Shown: positions 1-11,413, counted from the first letter of the stretch. The stretch is 15,569 nt of DNA from Thoreauomyces humboldtii (GCA_027596035.1 JADGJA010000540.1:1-15569); one strand, 5' to 3'. The notes: a model not told the origin generated them from the sequence alone. Program-made: numbers and translations.

Positions 1-34
1 GTTGAATACCTCCGGGGTAGTTAGCGCTACTCTA

Positions 35-62
35 CACTTACTTTGGCCGTCACTTACTTTGG
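35..62. repeat. 12-bp direct repeat upstream of the DOMON/b561 gene
   Basis: CACTTACTTTGG occurs at 35-46 and again at 51-62, a 16-bp period. It lies about 180 bp before the start codon of the DOMON/cytochrome b561 gene, so it could be a paired transcription-factor site. The rest of bases 1-240 shows no gene that I can support. Confidence 0.5.
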
Positions 63-240
63 TGACACAAATGTAATACGGTAGGAAACAGCACAGCCTC
101 CCTCTCCGCACTCAGCCAACAACAACCCAAAAAAGGTTGACGCTCGCGATTCTTTGGATTGTATATGACCTCGCGTTGGCGGAAGGAACGAGCCTGTCCC
201 TTTGCGTACCGCAAGACTCCAACCAACGACGCAAACCATC

Positions 241-1663
241 ATGCGCTATTCCGTCTGGTTCGGCCTCGTTCTGCTACTATTAGCTTTCTCCTTGTCCCCA
301 GCTGGCGCAACTCCCCTATGCGTATCAGTAAGCGGCTCCACAGCTTGCGCGTACGCAGCCAAGGCACCTGATGGTCAAGTGCTGGTTCGAATGGAGTTTC
401 CCCCGGAAGTCGGCTGGTTTGGGTTCGGAATCGGCAGTAGTATGCAGTCCGCGGACGTTATGGTGAGCGAGCACATGTACGACATCTGGGATCCATCCAC
501 CTCACCGCTGATCAGAGTGCTGTATAGCTGGCATACCCCTCCGCGGATGGATCTACCATCAACGTTCACCAACGTACCGCTTCTGGTCATTTTATGCCCA
601 CCATCGATTCTACCCAAGCTTTGACAGTTCTTTCGAATGCCACGGGAACCTTCACATCCGCCTCGAACAAGACGCTTCACGTGGTGACATTCCTTCGACC
701 AGTCACTCCGGGCGCTTCCGGTCTCCCCACGATCCATGCAGCAGGTCAGAGCCTGATCTGGGCCGGTTTCCTCGGTAGTCCTCCTTCGACTTCCACCAGT
801 CTCACACAGCACACGAGCTACGGAGTCTCCAGTGGCAACCTCCTCGACGGATCCATGGCGTTCGCTGCTGCATCCAACTCCACGACAGACCCGGACCCTA
901 TCGTCGTCCAATCCGGCAGCGGCGACCAGACAGATCGCCTCAAGCGCGCTCACGGCATCCTCATGTTCCTGGCCTGGGTCGTCTTTGCCCCAATCGCGAT
1001 CTTTGTCGCGCGTTTCTTGAAGGCCGCGTTGGGCATCTGGTGGTTCAGGATTCATCTCGGCATCTTTCTGTTCGGAACGACCGTCTGCACGTACGTCGCG
1101 CTCGGACTCGTTTACCACGTGGTCGACGTCGGAGGAGAAGGTCACTACAGCTACAAAGCCAACGGAATCCACGCCGTAAGTCCATCTAACATCTCAAACG
1201 GGGCGGGTTCGGCGTTGCAGTGCTTTTCTAATCTTGTTCCAATCAGATCTTCGGTCTTCTCGTGGTCATCCTCACCGTCCCGCAGGCGTTCCTGGGGTTC
1301 ATCATCGACCGACTCTGGAGTCCCTCACGGACATCGATCCCCTGGTGGGACAAGCTCCACTGGTGGATGGGTCGGACCGTCTTCCTCCTCGCCCTCGTTA
1401 ACGTCCCGTTCGGCTTCGCCCTCTACTACCGAGACACGTCCGGACCCGCGCGAGCGTGGCCCTACATTGGCTACGGCGTGGCGGTCGCCGCGGCCCTCGC
1501 CGCGTTCGTCGGCATGCAGGCCATGACCGGACGAGCAGCCATGAAGGCGAGTCGACAGCACCACGTGCCCGTCGCTCGGGATGAGGCGAAGGCGAGTCTG
1601 GAGCAGGGACAGGGACGTCTGGGAAGCGCAGATACGGTGGATGCGGGGATGGAAGGAGCTTGA
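241..1663 (+). CDS. DOMON domain plus cytochrome b561 transmembrane protein
   Basis: Exons are 241-462, 528-1175 and 1247-1663, giving 428 residues; introns are 463-527 (gtgagc, branch ctgat) and 1176-1246 (gtaagt, branch ctaat). Residues 1-23 are a signal peptide ending SPAGA. Residues about 24-200 form a DOMON heme domain with GWFGFGIGSSM, a DGSTINVHQRTASGHFMP strand and LHVVTFLRP. M68 and H125 are candidate heme ligands by analogy with the cellobiose dehydrogenase cytochrome; this is not verified. A b561 core follows, with the four expected histidines at H216 (AHGILMF), H250 (RIHLG), H289 (GIHA) and H328 (KLHWWMGR), about five membrane spans and a hydrophilic C-terminal tail. The family moves electrons across the plasma membrane or to extracellular acceptors; the acceptor cannot be told from sequence. 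An in-frame ATG at 202 exists, but 241 places the signal peptide at the N-terminus. Confidence 0.9.
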
Positions 1664-2112
1664 AACGTTGCGGTTCTATAAGCAATTCTTATTTTTTGGA
1701 GTTGCTGGGAGGCTGGGTGGAGTCATGAGCCCGATTGCTGTTCATGATGGGTATGTTTGGGGCGACTACTTGGCCGCAAAGCCTTTTGTAATAGCACATT
1801 CTCATGTAAATAACAAGATTCTTGCATCGAATTCCGCATGTCGCTGACGTTTCTTGCCACCGTTTTTCGCCTTCTCTGCCATACTTTCCCGCAAGCGCCG
1901 CCAATCGATGACGGCCACTGGTCATTGTCGAACCGACACAAACCTTCGTTCCCATGACCGCGATGGAAAGTCTGGAAATATGGTGCTGTCTTTCTGTTCT
2001 CAGCGTGACAAAGCCTCAGGATCATATCGCGGGGTTTTTTTGTTATTGATGGGGAAAAATGTAAAGTAAGGGGAAAGACGGACGCAGAGAGAAACACGGA
2101 GTTGACTTCCGC
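1664..2112. other. Convergent intergenic spacer
   Basis: These 449 bp lie between two converging stop codons and should hold both 3' UTRs and polyadenylation sites. Small open frames here show no family motif or convincing splice structure. I see no RNA gene, mobile element or strong repeat. Confidence 0.6.
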
Positions 2113-4358
2113 TCAGTACACACGCTTCGCCGGGGGAACGGCCTTGCACTCTGCCTCGTCGAGCGTGTTGTGGATGACGCGACGGTAAGACAGTCGGGTG
2201 TCCTTGGTCTTGGGGTCCCACCAAGAGAGGGTGTGCTTCATCCACTTCTCGTCGTCGCGCTCCTTGAAGTCCTCTCGGGAGTGGGCGCCGCGAGACTCCT
2301 GGCGAGCTTCGGCAGAGTACATGGTCTGGACGGCGTTGGCCATGAGGTTCTGGAGTTCGAGGGTCTCGACGAGATCCGTGTTCCTGAATAGTTTAATATG
2401 AGCAAGGTTAGGACCGCCGGGGATGCAGGAAGCAAAAGAGATGCTAGGTCATCTTACCAGATGAGGCCACGGTCGGTGGTCTTGAGGTCCTCGAGCTGCT
2501 GAGCGACGGCATCGATCTTTGTGACACCTTCCTCGAGGGAAGACTGGGTTCGGAAGACGGCGGCATCGGATTGCATGACCTTCTGCATCTGCAGACGGAC
2601 GGCGGCGGTAGGCGCCGCGCCGCTCGCGTAGCGGACCTTGTCGAAGTTGGCAATGGTCTCTGCGCCGGCATCCGCGGGGAGGGGCTTGTGGGGAGTGTTG
2701 GGCTTGAGGTTCTCCGCAATGTGCAGAGCGCAGGCTCGACCAAAGACGACAATGTCAAGCAGCGAGTTGGCGCCAAGACGGTTGGCACCGTGGACCGACA
2801 CGGATGCAGCCTCACCAGCGGCGTACAAACCCTTGACGATGCTGTCTTCACCTTCCTTGGACACATCGATGACCTGTCCGTTGTATGTGGTTGGGATGCC
2901 GCCCATGTTGTAGTGAACAGTGGGGAGAACGGGAATTGGCTCCTTGGTGACGTCAACGCCCGCAAAGATGGCAGCGGTCTCGGAGATTCCGGGCAAGCGC
3001 TCGGCGAGCACCTCCTTGGGGAGGTGGCTGAGCTGCAGGTAGATGTGGTCCTTCTCGGGTCCGACTCCACGGCCCTCACGGATCTCCACAGTCATAGATC
3101 GGGACACGACGTCACGGGATGCCAGGTCCTTGGCGGTTGGGGCGTAACGTTCCATGAAACGTTCGCCTTCGCCGTTGAGAAGATAACCTCCCTCACCACG
3201 CGAGCCTTCCGTGATCAGACATCCAGCTCCGTAGATTCCAGTGGGGTGAAACTGCACAAACTCGAGATCCTGAAGGGGCAGGCCGGCACGCGTAACCATG
3301 GCGTTGCCATCTCCGGTGCAAGTGTGTGCGGAGGTGCAAGAGAAGTATGCGCGTCCGTAACCTCCCGTGGCGAGGACAGTCTGATGAGCACGGAATCGGT
3401 GGAGCGTACCGTCTTCCATGCTGAGGGCGATGACACCGCGGCATTCACCTATGACCCAGAAGATTTAGACGGAAAAACACGACACCAGTCCGAGCAAAGC
3501 CTACTCACCATCTTCCATGATCAGGTCCAGCGCAAAGTACTCGATGAAGAAAGTGGTGTCGTGGCGAAGGGACTGGCCGTACAAGGTGTGCAAGATGGAG
3601 TGTCCTGTCCGGTCAGCGACGGCGGCGCATCGATGAGCCTGGCCGCCCTTGCCAAACTTCAGACTTTGCCCACCGAAAGCACGTTGGTAGATCTTGCCCT
3701 CCTCTGTCCTGGAGAATGGCACACCGTAGTGCTCAAGCTCGATGACGGACTGAGGTGCCTCTCGGCACATGTAGTGGATGGCGTCCTGGTCGCCCAGCCA
3801 GTCCGACCCCTTGACGGTGTCGTACATGTGCCACCTCCAGTCGTCTTCGGACATGTTGCCCAACGCCGCGTTGATACCTCCCTGTGCGGCAACGGTATGG
3901 GAACGGGTGGGGAACAGCTTGGTGATGCAGGCCGTTTTCAGACCCTCCTTTGCCAGACCGAACGCAGCGCGCAGACCGGCGCCTCCAGCTCCGACGACAA
4001 TGGCATCGTAAGTGTGATCAATGATCGGGTATGCGCTGGAAAGAGGAGTCTGTGGTGGAGCGAACCCTTCGACGTCAAGCAGGGCTTTGCAGAGTCATTG
4101 CGGCTGCAACATTCCGTGTCCATACCTCGGTGGATGAAGCGCGGAGGGGATGGTTGGCAGCAATTTTCTGAGCAACGATGGACTGATGGAAGCCTCGTCG
4201 GCATGGCGAGACCGATGCCCGGTTCTGATTGGATCAAGTTCGCAATGCAAATCATCGGCAACGGTCAGTGTCGGTGGAAAATACGGGACGGGAAAACCCG
4301 GGTAGCCACTTGCAAGCATTACCAGAGCGACACGAGACGCAGCAGACAGACGGAACAT
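2113..4358 (-). CDS. SDH1: Succinate dehydrogenase flavoprotein subunit, mitochondrial
   Basis: Read on the minus strand, the exons are 4358-4323, 4182-4126, 4049-3509, 3448-2458 and 2383-2113, giving 631 residues, the usual family length. It oxidises succinate to fumarate in complex II and passes electrons through FAD to the Fe-S subunit. The N-terminus is basic and lacks acids ([12 protein letters not shown], then [16 protein letters not shown]), a typical mitochondrial presequence. Residues about 46-56 carry the dinucleotide-binding VVGAGGAG. H82 in [11 protein letters not shown] is the covalent FAD attachment histidine. [21 protein letters not shown] is the substrate and active-site segment, and [13 protein letters not shown] the second FAD-contact motif. 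The protein ends in the usual KDTRLSYR region. Introns 1 and 2 were placed by phase and presequence continuity and are less certain than introns 3 (3449-3508) and 4 (2384-2457). It is divergent from the hydrolase. Confidence 0.95.
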
Positions 4359-4576
4359 TGCGACTTCAATCGTAGACAAGGCTCTTGAGTGCCGATGCGA
4401 TGTTATGCGGACGGACGGGGGGAACGAGATGCTAATGACCTTTTCGCGGATGCAAACCGGGGGTCGGGCCACGACGAAGAAACGAGACTTTCTGTGGCAA
4501 CTTGCATTTCGGCAGCAAAAACAACGGCACACGCACGGATCGAGCGCAGGTCATTTCTCTCGCTAACGATTCGCAG
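4359..4576. promoter_or_regulatory. Divergent promoter region, SDH flavoprotein / hydrolase
   Basis: The 218 bp between the two start codons must contain both core promoters and 5' UTRs. No clear TATA box is visible. Just before the hydrolase ATG, CTAAC at 4563-4567 followed by CAG ending at 4576 looks like a branch site plus 3' splice site, so a 5' UTR intron or an upstream first exon is possible. Confidence 0.45.
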
Positions 4577-5641
4577 ATGTCGACGACTGTAGGATACCCG
4601 CCAAGAAAGACCTTTGCTACTTCAGATGGAGCATCAGTATCCTATCACGTCTGGAACCCGCAGTCGACGGGTACTCCTCTAATCCTCATACCAGGCGTCT
4701 CGACGTGCAAGGAGGACTTTCCCCATGAATTCCTCGTCGCGCTTTCCCACCGCAATCCCCTTCTTGTCCTCGACCACCGCGGGATCGGCTCGTCCACCCT
4801 CCCGTCTCCCGTCCCTCCGTTCAGAGAGCCTCCCCACGTGACGATCCTTCAGATGGCCACCGACGTCTTTGCCCTGCTGGAGCACTCGGGATGGACACGG
4901 TTCCACTGTCTGGGATACTCCATGGGCGGGATGATCGCCCAGCAGCTCATGCTCCTCCTGCAAGGTCGCGACGACTTTTCGTGTCTGCGCATGGGACTGC
5001 TGAGCACGACGCCAAAGGGAGGATGGGGAGGCTTCGCGGGCGACTACCACGCCCTCGTGAGCGGAGACGTGGAGATGACCAAGGAGAAACGAAACTCCCT
5101 CGTCAAGCACCTGCTGGACGTCAACTTCACGCCGGACTTTTGCGAGAAGAACAGGAAGGTGGTGGACGCGGAAGGAGCGAGGAGCATGCGGTTTCGAAAA
5201 CCTGCCAACATCATCGGTATGCATCGGGGACCCCATCTTGGACCGTGATGACAGGAAAGAGCCTCATCGGTTGTGCTCTCCTTTCCGTTTAGCGCAACAA
5301 CTGGAGGCCATCGCGACCTTTGACCTCGCGCATCAGATTCACCGGATAGCCGTCCCGACGCTGGTCGTCCACGGCACGGACGACGGCGTGGTACCTTTCC
5401 AGGGCGGTGTGCGAATAGCGAAGAGCATTCCCAACGCTCGCTTCGTTGCCCTTCAAGATGTCGGACATCTGTAAGTAGACTCGAAAGGGACAGCCGTACG
5501 CGAGAAGTTGACTTTTGTTGTGCGTCTCTTAGGACGTATCTCATGGACAGTGGGGAAACGGCTCGTCTGTTCGAAGGTTTTTTTGCCGGAACGGATAGCG
5601 CGGACAAGTATTGTCCGCGCACTGGGGAAGCAAAACTCTAG
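4577..5641 (+). CDS. Alpha/beta-fold hydrolase
   Basis: Exons 4577-5216, 5293-5470 and 5533-5641 encode 308 residues; introns are 5217-5292 (gtatgc...tttag) and 5471-5532 (gtaagt, branch ttgac). The order is typical of the fold: oxyanion-side LILIPGVSTCKEDF, then VLDHRGIGSS, the nucleophile elbow GYSMGG with S115, the acid in HGTDDG (D243), and the catalytic histidine H272 in DVGHL, whose next codon is split by intron 2. There is no signal peptide, membrane segment or organelle signal. The family includes esterases, lipases and epoxide hydrolases, and the substrate cannot be inferred. The frame is open upstream to an ATG at 4502, and a splice-acceptor-like sequence abuts the chosen ATG, so the N-terminus is the least certain part. 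Confidence 0.88.
5598..5620. repeat. Perfect 10-bp inverted repeat with 3-base loop
   Basis: GCGCGGACAA, loop GTA, TTGTCCGCGC. The arms are exactly complementary and GC-rich. The hairpin ends 21 bases before the end of the hydrolase reading frame, so it would fold near the 3' end of that coding sequence. Confidence 0.6.
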
Positions 5642-6062
5642 GCGTACATCGGGCATCAATTCCGGGCGTATTTTCAATCGCCTTGCCCTATGTACATTCC
5701 ATTCGTTACGCCTTTGACCAAATGACAATCACAAAATGATGGGCAATCGAGAACCCGATGAGCAGGCAGCAACGACCGCGCAGGATTTTTCGGCGACCTC
5801 ATCTCTACCGAGGACAACCCAACTCTGTTGTCGCGGACCTCATCATCCTACTATTGTCGGCCCTGTTTGTTTCTATATCCGAACGGGCACCAACAAGATG
5901 GGTCCATCAGGATGTGTGAAATCCTCCGCATAGGGTGGCATTAGATCATGGAACCGAGGGAGCTTGAGTTGTACCGAAGTTCTATTTGGTCTAAGTACGT
6001 CAAAGAGAAAGGAAACGGTGGAGCGGGTGGTGGAAGGAAGAGAAACGGAAAAGCAAAGGATT
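5642..6062. other. Convergent intergenic spacer
   Basis: These 421 bp separate the stops of the hydrolase and the uL5m gene. Short open frames here lack family motifs and plausible start or splice context. I see nothing beyond the expected 3' UTRs. Confidence 0.6.
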
Positions 6063-7255
6063 TCACTTCTTTTTCTTGTCGGCGAGCGCGCGACGTTCCT
6101 TCCCGGACTTTGGTTTCCTGAACTTTGCCCAGGGATCATTGACGTCGACCTCTTCCACCACTTTCGCGATGACGCGCTCGGGAAGGAACGGGATCTGGAA
6201 CCCGCTCAAACAGAGCACCGTCTCCCAGTCGCTCTTTGCGGTAGTCTGGATGACCACGTCCGTCTCGAAGAGCCTTGGGTACATCTCGAAGTGGGGTTCC
6301 ACGTCGGGAAAGTATCCGATGGCCGTCTCGGGCAGGGTCAGGGTGATGCCTCCCTTGGTGTCACCCACCGGGTTCAGACCCTCCCACTCGCGCAGTCGTG
6401 GGAGGACACATTGCGTCAGTTTGTCGAGGAACTCGTACATTTTCACTCCGGTGAGCTCCACCCGGGCTCCGAGAGGCATGCCCTCGCGGATCTTCTTCGA
6501 GGCATCGCCTTCCGTGGCGAAGAGAGGTTCGGCTCGGATGCCGGATATAGATTGGAGAGACATAATGGCGGAAAGGAGAATGGTTCTGGGCATCAGGGGA
6601 AAAGAAGAATGAAGAGATATCAGTGATGAGCAGCAAAAGCGGCAGCCTAATAAGCCCACACATACTTATTGGAGACAGCCTGTTCGGCCCAGATACGAAG
6701 CACGACCTTTGACACGATGGGGAGCCTGGACGGCAAGGGCGAGAACGGTGCAGGAGGCGGTGCAGCCTCTCTTGCGCTCAGCTTTTCTTTTTTCACAGAC
6801 GTATAATCGATGGGGTTAAAGAACCCTTTCCTGAACTTTCGCTTCTGCACAGACTCCTTCACGCGTGCATTCTCGAGAGTGAGCAATCGGGTCGTCGTCT
6901 CCGATCCGGGAAAGGTAGGGAGCCTCTCCACGGGACCCGAAAAGACGGTCTGTAGAAGGTTGCTGGGAACCTCGCGCTTCCATTCTCTGGATTTTTGGAG
7001 GTGGGGAAGATCGGCATGAGGGGAAGCGTGGTCGTAGGTGAGGACCATAAGGTCTTCCTGGAGGGTATTGTAGTAGTGCTCTTCCAAACGTGGTCGGAAG
7101 ACGGCTGGGAGAGGGGAAGTGTCGGCGGTAGCTGAAGTTGGGTCGGCAGTTGGTTCGATGGTTGTTGCGAGAGATCTTCTGCAGACCAATTGTGCAGCAC
7201 GCAAGACTTGGGATGGTCGCACCATCGTTCGGCATCTTGATGTTATGGAAGCCAT
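6063..7255 (-). CDS. MRPL7: Mitochondrial large-subunit ribosomal protein uL5m
   Basis: Read on the minus strand, exons 7255-6666 and 6585-6063 join across intron 6586-6665 (gtatgt donor, ctgat branch) to give 370 residues. The C-terminal half is the uL5 fold: KTILLSAIMSLQSISG straight after the junction, then KIREGMPLGARVELTG, MYEFLDKLTQCVLPRLREW and the late segment FEMYPRLFETDVVIQTTAKS. uL5 sits in the central protuberance of the large subunit and contacts 5S rRNA or its mitochondrial replacement. The N-terminal third is longer than in bacteria and begins with a basic, Ser/Arg-rich stretch (ASITSRCRTMVRPSQ, CRRSLATT), as expected for mitochondrial import. M11 is an alternative start. An in-frame ATG at 7312 also exists, but it would overlap the divergent gene's upstream region. 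Confidence 0.92.
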
Positions 7256-7447
7256 GACGATGCTTTCAAAGCGGTGCTGGTAGTATAGCTGAAAATGTCC
7301 GACGATTGGCAAGTGGTTTTTCGTCGAAGCAGGTGCAGGACGCAGGGTGGGGTGGCGCAGCCGTTCATTCCGTCGTCCTCAGCGAAGAACCGTCGTCCGT
7401 CGCTCATCGACGGCTACGAGGTTCGTACGAACAGAGCGGAAAGGGCA
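7256..7447. promoter_or_regulatory. Shared divergent promoter, uL5m / AcpS-type transferase
   Basis: Only 192 bp separate the two chosen start codons. Both products act in mitochondria (the transferase by family inference), so one bidirectional promoter may serve the pair. No TATA box is evident. Confidence 0.45.
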
Positions 7448-7950
7448 ATGCTCAGAATATTAGGCTTGGGAACTGACCTGATCCACCTCCCTCGTCTTCA
7501 CTCGGTCCTGTCCAAGCACTCCCCAGCCCGCTTTGCGTCCCGCATTTTCACGCCAGTGGAACGCTCCCATCTCGTCCTGGAGTTTGCAAACAGCGTACCT
7601 CTCAACAAGCCCATATCCTCAGGATCTCTTGACGCTGCGCACCGGAGATTGTTGACGTATCTAGGAGGAAGATGGGCGGTAAAGGAAGCAGCGTTCAAGG
7701 CAATGTATCCCACTCGATATCTGCTCTGGAAGGACGTTGAGGTGGTCAAGTCGGAGGGTGCGTTAAACAAACAACGACGAAGTTGAATTGCCATCGCGTA
7801 AGAGCTGAGGCCTTTGGGTTGTGTATAGGAAAGCCTTACCTGGTTTTGAACAAAGAGGTGGCCCAGGCGACGGGGTGCGTGGCCTCTCATGTGTCAATGT
7901 CGCATGACGGGGAGTACGCCATGGCACAGGTCATATTTGAGAAGAGTTGA
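7448..7950 (+). CDS. PPT2: Holo-acyl-carrier-protein synthase, AcpS type
   Basis: Exons 7448-7757 and 7829-7950 (intron 7758-7828, gtgcgt donor, ctgag branch) encode 143 residues, close to the roughly 125 of bacterial AcpS. It transfers 4'-phosphopantetheine from CoA to a serine of acyl carrier protein; the fungal AcpS-type enzyme normally modifies mitochondrial ACP. The N-terminal ILGLGTDL carries the Mg-binding D10. GRWAVKEAAFKA carries the second metal ligand E80. The C-terminal VSMSHDGEYAMAQVIFE is the closing family strand. The start at 7448 matches the bacterial start exactly. The frame stays open upstream to an ATG at 7295, adding 51 residues rich in Arg and Ser that could be an import sequence; that ATG lies only 39 bp from the divergent uL5m start. 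Confidence 0.88.
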
Positions 7951-8093
7951 TCATCGTCCAGTCAATCGGCAACAATAGATTGATCAGTCCACAGCAGAGA
8001 GGTGTGGATAATGAGGTCCCCCGAAGATGAGAATGCAAGAAGGTAGTGAGAATTAGTGAGCGGCAGTGGAGGACCAGGGGACAAAACAATGAT

Positions 8094-9987
<1,894 letters not shown>

Positions 9988-10002
9988 GAATCAGGAGACA
10001 GA

Positions 10003-10012
10003 TGTATATTTA
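10003..10012 (-). promoter_or_regulatory. TATA-like element of the aminotransferase
   Basis: TAAATATACA on the minus strand ends only 15 bases before the first ATG (9987). With usual fungal spacing, transcription would begin around or inside that ATG, favouring initiation at M21 (9927) for at least part of the mRNA. Confidence 0.4.
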
Positions 10013-10040
10013 GAGGTGCAAGACTAGTCGAGCGTGTATA

Positions 10041-10382
10041 CTAAAGTAGTGGGCAAGGGCCAAGGCACGGGGAAGGTGGGTGGTGAGGCGGTAGGGCTCC
10101 ATGACTCATTTCCCTCGTGTCTGTCAAGCACAACGATCCAAGAAGCGCTGTTCCAGGTTGGCCGTGACCGGGCTGCTTCGTAGCACAGTTCTGGCGATCT
10201 CGCAGCTGTTCTTGTGTGCACTGAGTATCGGCTTGGTCTCGGTTGATTTTCCTTGCAACGCTCGGGTGCGCACGCAGACCAAGCGGAGACAAAGCAGGGA
10301 GCATGAAGACATCAGATGCAAGTATGGTAGCGAATGGCAGTGCGCACATATAAAGTAAAAGCAAAGATGATAGTTTTGACAT
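10041..10382 (-). CDS. Possible small secreted protein (hypothetical)
   Basis: An uninterrupted 113-codon frame begins with a signal-peptide-like stretch: MSKLSSLLLLYMCALPFATI and a likely cleavage near LAS. The rest has about six cysteines and a proline-rich tail, with no family I recognise. A pyrimidine-rich run (CACCCCTCTTTCTTTTG) lies just before the ATG, as in many fungal promoters and leaders. The same frame extends upstream to another ATG at 10493, giving 150 residues without a clean signal peptide. It could be the coding part of the spliced unit upstream, an independent effector-like gene, or a chance frame; codon choice shows no strong coding bias. It lies on the same strand as the aminotransferase, 53 bp before its start codon. 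Confidence 0.3.
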   Translation of the reverse strand: MSKLSSLLLLYMCALPFATILASDVFMLPALSPLGLRAHPSVARKINRDQADTQCTQEQLRDRQNCATKQPGHGQPGTALLGSLCLTDTREMSHGALPPHHPPSPCLGPCPLL

Positions 10383-10859
10383 AGAACAACGTACAACAAA
10401 AGAAAGAGGGGTGAGAAGCCTTGATCGGTTCAGTGCCTTATCTGAATGAAAGAGATGAACGAAGAACAAGTGAGAAGCGTAGACCCTCTGCATTTACACC
10501 GGCTGGGGACGGTTCGCCTCCCGTGAAGGAGGCAAGCTGCATTATCTACAAGAGAGACGAGAGACATAAAAGACATGCGAGCGAGAGAAGATACCAAGTA
10601 TGCGGAGCCCCCAGACGACGAGATCCTTCGTTCCACCGTAAATACGAAACCTCTCAACTGGCCATCCGCGGTCAAGAGTTCTTCAGGCTCCCTGATGAAG
10701 GTAGAAAGAGAGAAGGGAAAGAAAGAGAGAGATTGTCAGAGAAGAGCAGCGAGAACCGATCAAATGGAAACTGCGAGACGTGAACTTACCAATCCCTGGA
10801 GCTCAGAGGGCCCGAGACTCCGGCTGGCTCTGCCGAGCGCTGAAGATCTTGGGGCGCCT

Positions 10860-10890
10860 GAGAAAGAGAGAGAGAGAGAGAGAAAGAGAA
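10860..10890. repeat. GA-rich microsatellite
   Basis: A run of GAGAAAGAGAGAGAGAGAG-type sequence. On the minus strand it is the CT-rich polypyrimidine tract of intron 3 of the spliced transcript. Confidence 0.8.
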
Positions 10891-11390
10891 AGCGATAGTC
10901 AGACAAGAGAGCACTGAAGAAAGGCATGAATGAGACAATATTGTGACTTACCAATCCTCAAAGCCCAGAGCGCCCGGATGCTTTGGTTGGCCCATCGGGC
11001 CCCGAAGCAAGGCCACTACTGAGAAGCAGTGCGCCTTGAGTCCCCTGGGACGAATGAGAAAAGTCGATCAGAGAGTAGAACAGTGAAGCGTATCAGCGAG
11101 GAGACCGTGGACTTACCAATCCTAGAAGCCCAGAGAGTAAGGAGCTCAGCTGGTATGGACGTCGTTGTTGAATGCCCTGAGCGACGCCTGAAAACAAACG
11201 AGAGAGCAGAAAAGAGGTCAGAAGTGAAGAGGCATTGGGAGATGCCGCGTGCGTTCAACAACAACCCATCATGAGCACTTACGAGGAAATGTCGGCGAAG
11301 AATGCCAGCGAGATGAGCTGCGCAGCCGAAGTCGAATGGAGATGTCGGTCGAGGCCCGAGGGTTGCAGTGTGGATGCCGAGCGTGCTGGT

Positions 11391-11413
11391 GGATGGATGG
11401 ATGGATGGATGGA
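11391..11413. repeat. GGAT tetranucleotide microsatellite
   Basis: About 5.75 copies of GGAT (CCAT-type on the minus strand) lie within inferred exon 1 of the minus-strand transcript. Confidence 0.85.

Noticed and set aside
375..1172. A 265-codon minus-strand frame over the DOMON/b561 gene
   Set aside because: It is the antisense shadow of well-supported exons, and its composition fits that.
2571..4388. A 605-codon open frame on the plus strand antisense to the SDH flavoprotein gene
   Set aside because: It runs across exons and introns of a clearly identified gene, has no family motif or signal, and is explained by codon bias of the sense strand.
10575..10898. A plus-strand frame of 107 codons rich in Lys, Arg and Glu
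   Set aside because: It is largely the translated purine-rich complement of polypyrimidine tracts in minus-strand introns.
11188..11282. A C/D-box snoRNA in intron 1 of the spliced transcript (ATGATGG near the donor, CTGA near the acceptor)
   Set aside because: The C-box is imperfect, the CTGA is also the expected branch site, no closing terminal stem is evident, and introns 2-4 lack the same boxes.
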